Source: an uncultured Solirubrobacter sp. (lineage in GTDB: Bacteria; Actinomycetota; Thermoleophilia; Solirubrobacterales; Solirubrobacteraceae). Taken from it: a stretch of DNA of 11,024 bases. The DNA lies in contig CALMNS010000159.1 in NCBI GenBank assembly GCA_937871635.1, positions 1 to 11,024 of the forward strand. The letters are read 5' to 3'. The notes beneath the pieces are model-generated. The model had not been told where the DNA came from. It did no database searches and saw nothing but the letters and a program-made list of their open reading frames with translations. How positions within the stretch are numbered: position 1 is the stretch's first letter; the number at the start of each line of letters is the position of its first letter. A program made the translations under genes and the position numbers. This document shows, one piece after another, positions 6,575 to 11,024 of this stretch.

Positions 6575-7474
6575 ATGCGAGCGGTCATCACAGGCTCGAC
6601 GAACGGTATCGGTGCAGTGGTCGCCGAGCGCCTCGCTCGCGAGGGGATCGACGTCACGCTCGTCGGCCGCAGCGACCAGCGGCTCAGCGCGACGGCCGAG
6701 CGGATTCGCAGCGCAGCGCCCGGTGTCGAGGTGAGCACCGAACGCGCCGATCTTGCCGACCTCGACCAGGTCAGGGCGCTCACGGAGCGCCTGAGCGCGG
6801 CCGAGCCGCTCGACATCGTGATCAGCAACGCAGCGCTCGTCGCCCCGTTGGATGAACGCGACGCGTCCGGGCTCCCGCGCACCGTGGTCGCCAACTACCT
6901 CGCTCCCTACGTCCTGTTGCGCGGGCTGGCCCAGACGCTCTCCGAGCGGCGGGCTCGGTTCGTGATCGTCGGCGCCGATCCCGTGGTGCTCGAGCAGGTG
7001 CCGGTCGATGTCGACGACCTGCGCTTTGAGCAGCCCGAGCGGCTGGGCCCCGATCCGGAGCTGCGGCCCTTCGCGCTCTACGCGCACACGAAGAACATGG
7101 ACGCGATGTTGATGTACGCGCTCGCGCGCCGGCTGCGCGACACCGCGATCACCGTCACGGGTGCGCACCCGGGGGTCATCGGTCAGACCGGTCTGACCGA
7201 CGAGACTCCCGGGCTGGCCGAAAAGCTCCACGCCAGCTATGGCATCGACACGGCGACGATGCCCAGCCCCGACGTCGGTGCCGACACGCCGGCATGGCTC
7301 GCCACCTCCTCCGAGGTCGAGGGCGTCACCGAGACGTTCTTCGTCGACCGCCATCCGGTGCCGACCGCCGATCACGTGTCCGATGAGGCGCGGTGCAACC
7401 GCCTCTGGAAGCGGACTGCCCAGGTGGTCGGGCTGCCCGCCGAGCCTGCGTTCGCCGGCCCGGTGGGGACTTGA
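6575..7474 (+). CDS. Short-chain dehydrogenase/reductase, catalytic Ser not conserved
   Basis: NAD(P)-dependent oxidoreductase-like protein of 299 residues with a Rossmann fold. The N-terminus has the dinucleotide motif TGSTNGIG (6-13) and GRSDQRL (31-37), which favours NADP because of the Arg after the second strand. Further marks are RADL (57-60), SNAA (84-87, for NNAG), and Y169-A-H-T-K173 (catalytic YxxxK). The strand that normally ends in the catalytic SS reads RFVIVGADPVV (128-138), so Ser is replaced around 133-135. It resembles the retinol-dehydrogenase/WW-oxidoreductase-like branch in layout and length. The start at 6575 is chosen for the strong AAGGAGG eight bases upstream; an ATG at 6521 lies inside operator 1 and upstream of the likely transcript start. 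Expression is probably held down by the divergent TetR protein and released by an unknown inducer, perhaps its substrate. Confidence 0.9.
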   Translation: MRAVITGSTNGIGAVVAERLAREGIDVTLVGRSDQRLSATAERIRSAAPGVEVSTERADLADLDQVRALTERLSAAEPLDIVISNAALVAPLDERDASGLPRTVVANYLAPYVLLRGLAQTLSERRARFVIVGADPVVLEQVPVDVDDLRFEQPERLGPDPELRPFALYAHTKNMDAMLMYALARRLRDTAITVTGAHPGVIGQTGLTDETPGLAEKLHASYGIDTATMPSPDVGADTPAWLATSSEVEGVTETFFVDRHPVPTADHVSDEARCNRLWKRTAQVVGLPAEPAFAGPVGT

Positions 7475-7498
7475 CCGTCGCGGCCTAGTGGACTGGCC

Positions 7499-8014
7499 TC
7501 AGGTGCGCCACTCGGTCATGCGGCGCAGCGTCGGCAGGATGGCGTCCTCTTCCCAGTCGAGGTGGGTGAGAAGGTGGTCGGCCAGCTCGTCGAGGGCGGT
7601 GGTCAGCGCTCCGCGGGCGGTGCCGTCGCGGTCGAGCGCCTGGGTCTGGGCTTCGATGCCGTCCAGCAGTCGGGCGACGGTCTGATGCTCGCGCTTGAGG
7701 CGCTCGACGCTCGGGTTGAGCGCCGGGTTGGCTCGAACCAGATTCGGAAAGAACATGCTGTCCTCGTGGACGTGGTGGCCGTGCACGAAGCGGCAGTAGC
7801 GCAGGCAGCTGACCCGCAGCGTCCAGATGGGACTCGAGACGGCCATGGCCGCGACCTGCGTCCGCACCGCCTCGGACGGAGCGCCATCCGCCACGCTGGT
7901 GGACAGGTCGCGGACGACGACGAGGTCGCGGCGGATGATGTCGTGGATCATCCGGAACTCCTCGGCCATCGCTTCGCCCTGGGCGTTGGCGGGCGTGTCA
8001 TCGACGAAGTTCAC
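7499..8014 (-). CDS. Hemerythrin HHE-domain protein
   Basis: Four-helix-bundle protein of up to 171 residues that should bind a di-iron centre. Such proteins sense or store oxygen, nitric oxide or iron, or protect against oxidative stress. Candidate ligands fall in the expected order: H24 (MIHDIIRRDL), the cluster HGHHVHED (78-85), H110 (KREHQTV), and H147-x3-H151-x3-E155 (HLLTHLDWEED). The cluster at 78-85 also contains the usual H-x3-E spacing. No signal peptide or extra output domain is seen, so the protein is a free cytosolic hemerythrin-like domain. The GTG at 8014 gives the longest form. An ATG at 7969 has a better ribosome site (AGGGCGA) and keeps H24 as residue 9, so it may be the true start. 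The gene diverges from the isochorismatase-like gene, with a 16-bp dyad between them. Confidence 0.88.
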   Translation of the reverse strand: MNFVDDTPANAQGEAMAEEFRMIHDIIRRDLVVVRDLSTSVADGAPSEAVRTQVAAMAVSSPIWTLRVSCLRYCRFVHGHHVHEDSMFFPNLVRANPALNPSVERLKREHQTVARLLDGIEAQTQALDRDGTARGALTTALDELADHLLTHLDWEEDAILPTLRRMTEWRT

Positions 8015-8071
8015 GCCACCCAGGCTGTCAGGCCCCAGGCCGGCGACCCCCGTCCCTTCGAGCGGCTCTGA

Positions 8072-8087
8072 CCACCCGAGCGGGTGG
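8072..8087. promoter_or_regulatory. Operator-like dyad in divergent gap
   Basis: CCACCCG-AG-CGGGTGG is a perfect 7-bp inverted repeat around two bases. It lies in the 137-base gap between the hemerythrin and isochorismatase-like genes, 58 bases from the first start and 64 from the second. A second short dyad (GGCGC-TG-GCGCC, 8099-8110) follows. No regulator is encoded beside these genes, so the binding protein is unknown. Confidence 0.35.
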
Positions 8088-8151
8088 CCCGATCCGTGGG
8101 CGCTGGCGCCACGCTGGAGTCATCCACCAGTCCCAAGCAGAGGAGCGCCCC

Positions 8152-8784
8152 ATGGGCCCTGACCCGATCACCACCGAGGACAGCGCCGTCGTGCTGATCG
8201 ATCACTCGGTCGGCTTCGCCAACGCCTTCCGCTCGCACAGCGTCGAGAAGAACGTGAACAACGTCACCGCGCTGGCCAAGACGGCTCGCGCCTTCGACCT
8301 GCCGCTCGTCGTTACCAACGGCGAGGACACCGGCCCGCCCGGGCCGCTGTACCCGCAGCTGTTGGAAGTCCTCGGCGACGAGCCGATCGTCCGGCGCAGG
8401 GGTCAGTTCAACGCCTTCGAGCATGAGGAGTTCGCCGAGGCGGTCAAGGCGACGGGCCGCCGGACACTGCTCATGGCCGGACTCATGACGGAGGGCTGCC
8501 TGCTGCTCACCGCGCTCGAGGCGGTGCGGCGCGGGTACCGCGTCTATGCGGTCGTCGACGCGTCGGCGGGGGAGACCCTCGAAGCGCACGAGGCGGCGGT
8601 CCAGCGGCTGATCATGGGCGGCGTCACCCCGGCCATCACCCTGTCCATCGCCGCCGAGCTGCAGGTCAGCTGGGACCGGCTGGAGACGGTGCAGTCGTTC
8701 GCCGGGCTCTTCCAGGCGCACTCCCCCACCCTCGCCATGAGCCTCAACGCCCACCAGGCCAGCCAGGTCCCCGCCGTCGCGTGA
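8152..8784 (+). CDS. Isochorismatase-fold cysteine hydrolase (YcaC-like)
   Basis: Cytosolic hydrolase of 210 residues with the isochorismatase fold, closest in pattern and length to the YcaC group of unknown substrate. The first strand ends in the catalytic Asp (VVLIDHSVG, D17), and the nucleophile lies in AGLMTEGCLLLTALEA (C116). GQFNAF (84-89) marks the loop before the central helix. The position that holds the catalytic Lys in many family members appears to be Arg here (RRR at 81-83), so amidase activity should be tested rather than assumed. The C-terminal part with SIAAELQVSWDRLETV (165-180) is typical of YcaC-like proteins. ATG 8152 has AGAGGAG six bases upstream. The stop overlaps the GTG of the truncated NAD(P)-binding gene (GTGA), suggesting the two were once an operon. 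Confidence 0.9.
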   Translation: MGPDPITTEDSAVVLIDHSVGFANAFRSHSVEKNVNNVTALAKTARAFDLPLVVTNGEDTGPPGPLYPQLLEVLGDEPIVRRRGQFNAFEHEEFAEAVKATGRRTLLMAGLMTEGCLLLTALEAVRRGYRVYAVVDASAGETLEAHEAAVQRLIMGGVTPAITLSIAAELQVSWDRLETVQSFAGLFQAHSPTLAMSLNAHQASQVPAVA

Positions 8785-8864
8785 GCCCTGACGCGCCCAT
8801 CGCGGTCACCGGTGCCACCGGCGCCGTCGGTGACCGCGTTGCGGCGCGCGCTACGGCTGGTTAG
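8781..8864 (+). pseudogene. N-terminal stub of an NmrA-like/atypical SDR NAD(P)-binding protein
   Basis: A GTG overlapping the hydrolase stop (GTGA, 8781-8784) opens a frame reading MSPDAPIAVTGATGAVGDRVAARATAG and then TAG. The segment IAVTGATGAVG is the first strand and glycine loop of NmrA-like or atypical short-chain dehydrogenases (TGATGxxG), which normally run to about 280 residues. After 27 codons the frame ends, and one base later the stop of the convergent LuxR-type gene begins. The gene was therefore cut off by a rearrangement whose junction lies near 8845-8865. Translational coupling suggests it was once co-expressed with the hydrolase. Confidence 0.7.
8801..8838. terminator. Long GC hairpin between convergent genes
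   Basis: CGCGGTCACC (8801-8810) pairs with GGTGACCGCG (8829-8838). Inside it GGTGCC (8811-8816) pairs with GGCGCC (8820-8825) with one wobble, leaving a 3-base loop and a GTC bulge. It lies just past the end of the hydrolase gene and of the convergent regulator, so it could stop transcription from both sides. There is no T-run, and it overlaps the coding sequence of the truncated gene, so part of the symmetry may come from its glycine codons. Confidence 0.35.
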
Positions 8865-8865
8865 G

Positions 8866-10170
8866 TCACGCCGCTCTGCTCGCGGGCGGAGCGAGCGATC
8901 CGCGGGCAAGCGCTGCGGCTTCGCCGCGCGAGTGCACGTCGAGCTTGCGCAGGATGTTGCCGATGTGGGACTTCACCGTGTTCTCGGAGATGTAGAGAGA
9001 CTCGCCGATCTCACGGTTGCGGCGTCCCTCGGCGAGCAGGTCGAGGACCTCGCGCTCCCGCGGGTACAGCTCGCTCAGCGGGTCGTCGGCGACGGGGGAG
9101 CCCAGGGAGAGCGGCAGTCGGACCACGAGTCGCGTGCCCCAGTCGGGGACGCTTTCGATCTCGATCGCTCCGTCGACCGCTTCGACCTGGGCGGTCGCCC
9201 CGAAGGTGGCCAGCACTCGAGCGTCGACCTGTCCGGCGCCGTCATCGCGGACCGTGAGCACCAGCCGGTCGTCGAGCTTCCATCCGATCCGGATCCGTGT
9301 GCCCTGGTCCTGGTCGAGCAGCGCCAGCACGGCACTGCGGGTGATGGCGCGCGCGCTTTGCGCCGCGTGCGCGGGAAGTCGCACTTGGCTTTCGGGCGCA
9401 GCGAAGGAGAGGCGCGCCGACCCGTGGTGCGTCAGCGGGCGCAGCTCCTTCTCCAGGCGTGCGAACGCCTCGTCGATCGGCACGGCGCCGGCCTCGAGCT
9501 CCGTCTCGACGGTCTCGCGAAGGGCGACGAGCGCTCGGGAAGCGAGGTCCTTGGCGACGTGTCTCGCCGCGTGGTCATCGAGCCCGTCCTTGCGCAGTAC
9601 GCCGAGCAGGGAGGCGAGGACCGTGCCCTGCTCGTCGCCGAGACGGGTCGCCACCCGCGAGCGTTCGCTCGCCGCCGCCCGCGAGATCGAAAGATCGTCT
9701 GGGTGACCGTCGAGCGCGCGGGCCGCGAGCTGGCCTTCGACGAGGGTCCATACGGCCTGCACGAGGGCGTCGGCGTCCGTCGTCCCGGAGCGTTCATGCG
9801 GCAGCACCAACACCATCAGCGCGCCTGGGCCGTGATGCGCGGCCGAGACCGCGAGCACCGGTCGAGCGGTTCCGGCCACGGTCACCTCCGCCCGGAGCGG
9901 AACGCCCGGCTCGACCGTCTGGAACAAGCGCACCAGGTCGGGGACGCTGACACCGGCGATGATCGCCTCGTCGCCGCTGGCGCTGTGCGGTGCCCTCGGA
10001 CAGCCGTCGGACCAGGACACCAGCGCGCTGTGCGCCACCCACGGCTGCAGGAACGAAGACAGGCGGTCATTGAGCTCCTCGAGCGGCGCGAAGAGCACGT
10101 GGTTGAGCTCCCCGAGCCTGACGACCAGCGCCTCGTCCGTGACGGCCTGCGGTGACGCGACCGCGCTCAC
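8866..10170 (-). CDS. Kinase-like ATPase domain fused to LuxR-type HTH regulator
   Basis: Predicted transcription factor of 434 residues (numbered from GTG 10170). The N-terminal 150 residues form a variable, possibly GAF-like sensory region without membrane segments. The middle resembles a HisKA_3/HATPase_c sensor kinase: ERSRVATRLGD (169-179) matches the dimerisation motif ERxRIARELHD, but Gly replaces the phosphoacceptor His. The ATP-binding part keeps DDGAG (309-313) and WGTRLVVRLPL (344-354), while the N-box Asn is not evident. The C-terminus (about 368-425) is a complete GerE/LuxR helix-turn-helix: LYPREREVLDLLAEG, then NREIGESLYISENTVKSHIGNIL. No receiver domain is present. It looks like a NarX/NarL pair collapsed into one soluble protein that may sense ATP or a ligand rather than pass phosphate. 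GTG 10170 overlaps the stop of the HxlR remnant (GTGA); an ATG at 10215, preceded by GGGGCGA, would add 15 residues read out of frame with that remnant. Confidence 0.85.
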   Translation of the reverse strand: MSAVASPQAVTDEALVVRLGELNHVLFAPLEELNDRLSSFLQPWVAHSALVSWSDGCPRAPHSASGDEAIIAGVSVPDLVRLFQTVEPGVPLRAEVTVAGTARPVLAVSAAHHGPGALMVLVLPHERSGTTDADALVQAVWTLVEGQLAARALDGHPDDLSISRAAASERSRVATRLGDEQGTVLASLLGVLRKDGLDDHAARHVAKDLASRALVALRETVETELEAGAVPIDEAFARLEKELRPLTHHGSARLSFAAPESQVRLPAHAAQSARAITRSAVLALLDQDQGTRIRIGWKLDDRLVLTVRDDGAGQVDARVLATFGATAQVEAVDGAIEIESVPDWGTRLVVRLPLSLGSPVADDPLSELYPREREVLDLLAEGRRNREIGESLYISENTVKSHIGNILRKLDVHSRGEAAALARGSLAPPASRAA

Positions 10171-10298
10171 GACAGCGGCCCCGTGCTCGTCTCGGCGTCC
10201 GTCCGGGCCGCCCATTCGTCGCCCCAGGTCTTGATCGCGTCGACCACGGGAGTCAGGCGGGCGCCGATCTCGGATGAATTGGGGCCTTTTGTCAGCAT
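10167..10298 (-). pseudogene. C-terminal remnant of an HxlR-family regulator
   Basis: A 43-codon frame whose second half, SEIGARLTPVVDAIKTWGDE, matches the end of the HxlR/DUF24 winged helix (LTxxGxxLxPVxxAxxxWGxEW). Normal family members have about 110-130 residues, so the recognition helix and most of the domain are missing. Homology begins near 10276. The bases before it (to about 10335) are clearly poorer in GC than the surroundings and give no family match, marking a junction. The TGA overlaps the GTG of the LuxR-type gene, so if translated it could feed ribosomes into that gene. It cannot bind DNA like a full HxlR protein. Confidence 0.62.
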
Positions 10299-10372
10299 AA
10301 GCACATCAGGATATCTACCAGCTCTGGCTCCATAGTCACCGGCCCGCTGACCCGGGGCGCCGGCCGGGAGGC

Positions 10373-10747
10373 CTAGGCGTCCTCGTGCAGGACCCGCTGG
10401 GCGACCGCGAACGCCGAGTTGGCGGCCGGTACGCCGGCGTAGACCGCGGTGTGCAGCAGCACCTCGCCGATCTCCTCGACGGTCAGGCCGTTGCGTTGCG
10501 CGGCGCGAACGTGGAGGGCGAGCTCGTCCTCGCGCCCGAGGGCGGTGAGCGCGGCCAGGGTGATGGCGCTGCGCGTCCGGCGGTCGAGCCCGTCGCGCGT
10601 CCACACGCCGCCCCAGGCGAACCGGGTGATGAAGTCCTGAAACGGCGCGCTGAAGTCGGTCGTGCGCTCGACGGCGCGGTCGACGTGCTCGTCGCCGAGC
10701 ACCTCGCGGCGGACGGTCATGCCGGCGTCGTGGGCCGGATCGCTCAT
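10373..10747 (-). CDS. pcaC: 4-carboxymuconolactone decarboxylase
   Basis: Decarboxylates gamma-carboxymuconolactone to 3-oxoadipate enol-lactone in the protocatechuate branch of the beta-ketoadipate pathway, in the cytosol. The 124-residue product is the usual size. An N-terminal segment with RREVLGDEHVDRA (13-25) leads to FITRFAWGGVWTRDGLDRRTR (39-59) and SAITLAALTALGREDELALHV (60-80). The last helices carry RNGLTVEEIGEVLLHTAVYAGVPAA (85-109), the conserved part of the carboxymuconolactone decarboxylase domain with E75 and H79. GGAGG lies seven bases before the ATG. The ATG overlaps the stop of the upstream lactonase gene (ATGA), so the two are translationally coupled. A general AhpD-like peroxidase is unlikely because the CxxC motif is absent. 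Confidence 0.93.
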   Translation of the reverse strand: MSDPAHDAGMTVRREVLGDEHVDRAVERTTDFSAPFQDFITRFAWGGVWTRDGLDRRTRSAITLAALTALGREDELALHVRAAQRNGLTVEEIGEVLLHTAVYAGVPAANSAFAVAQRVLHEDA

Positions 10748-11024
10748 GTGGGCGCCTCCAGGTGGTCGGTGATGAGTCGGGTGAGCTCCGCGGGCCGCTC
10801 GACGTTGGCGAGGTGGGCGGCGGGGTCGAGGAGCGCGAAGCGGGCGCCGTCGATCGCCGCGACGATCGCGCGCCCGTGGTCGGGCGGAGTGGCCTGATCG
10901 CCCGCGCCGGCGACGACGAGCGTGGGCGCGTTGATCCGGCCGAGGTCGTCGCGCAGGTCCATCCTCGCGATGGCTTCGCACAGCACGGCGTAGCCCTCCG
11001 CAGGGGCGGCGAGCAGCATGGCCT
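10744..11024 (-). CDS. pcaD: 3-oxoadipate enol-lactonase, 3' part (cut by the window edge)
   Basis: C-terminal 93 or so residues of an alpha/beta-hydrolase. The next pathway step after the adjacent decarboxylase is hydrolysis of the enol-lactone to 3-oxoadipate, which is what PcaD does. Visible parts are EGYAVLCEAIARMDLRDDL, the strand APTLVVAGAGDQATPPDHG with the catalytic Asp, and LLDPAAHLANVERPAEL with the catalytic His. The nucleophile Ser and the N-terminal half lie beyond position 11024; the frame is open to the edge and an internal Met at 11019 should not be taken as the start. The name rests on both the GYxxxCEAI-type sequence and the coupling to pcaC. In several actinobacteria the two enzymes are fused as PcaL; here they are separate. 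Confidence 0.88.
   Translation of the reverse strand, partial: AMLLAAPAEGYAVLCEAIARMDLRDDLGRINAPTLVVAGAGDQATPPDHGRAIVAAIDGARFALLDPAAHLANVERPAELTRLITDHLEAPT

Noticed and set aside
8812..10155. 447-codon plus-strand open frame opposite the LuxR-type gene
   Set aside because: The minus strand has a clear kinase-like domain and LuxR HTH; the plus frame shows only low-complexity shadow sequence.
10330..10372. GC-rich inverted repeats after pcaC as a terminator
   Set aside because: Only 5-bp stems with several alternative pairings and no T-run; not better than chance in this base composition.
10373..10981. Extended 202-codon version of the decarboxylase starting far upstream
   Set aside because: The added N-terminus is the pcaD gene read in another frame; the ATG at 10747 has GGAGG and the ATGA overlap with pcaD.

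Overview
The window is about 11 kb of very GC-rich, densely packed bacterial DNA. GC-biased third codon positions, GTG starts, stop/start overlaps and the gene families present point to an actinobacterium. A soil member of the Thermoleophilia (Solirubrobacterales-like) is my guess, but that is inference and not shown by any marker gene.

Left part (1-3920). An O-acyltransferase of the acyltransferase-3 family and a small cysteine-free MerR regulator lie on the minus strand. Divergent from the MerR gene is a stand-alone cobalamin-binding protein. It carries the W-x9-EH cap motif and the E-x-H-x-x-G cobalamin motif of CarH/LitR-type B12 photoreceptors but has no DNA-binding domain. A perfect 32-bp palindrome sits in the shared control region. 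The layout resembles a CarH photoregulator split into two genes, although the partnership is unproven. A small hydrophobic protein and a YihY/BrkB membrane protein follow on the plus strand.

Middle part (3920-7500). After a 29-codon scrap comes the wreck of a LigI-like amidohydrolase, with an internal deletion, two frame changes and a lost 3' part. Convergent to it is thiC (thiamine pyrimidine synthase) on the minus strand, headed by a clear TPP riboswitch whose closing helix overlaps the Shine-Dalgarno. Next come a TetR regulator and a divergent short-chain dehydrogenase. Their shared intergenic region holds two copies of GTTGAC-N3-GTCAAC lying over a good sigma-70-type promoter.

Right part (7500-11024). 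A hemerythrin-like protein (minus) and an isochorismatase-fold hydrolase of the YcaC type (plus) are divergent. The hydrolase stop overlaps the start of an NAD(P)-binding protein that breaks off after 27 codons, immediately beside the end of a convergent regulator gene. That regulator joins a degenerate histidine-kinase core, with the phosphoacceptor His replaced by Gly, to a LuxR-type HTH. Its likely GTG start overlaps the stop of a fragment matching the C-terminal end of HxlR regulators. The window ends with pcaC and the 3' part of pcaD, which overlap by ATGA and belong to the protocatechuate branch of the beta-ketoadipate pathway.

The most notable points are the split CarH-like pair, the kinase-like/LuxR fusion, and three recognisable gene remnants that mark past rearrangements. 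No tRNA, rRNA, CRISPR array or insertion sequence is visible.
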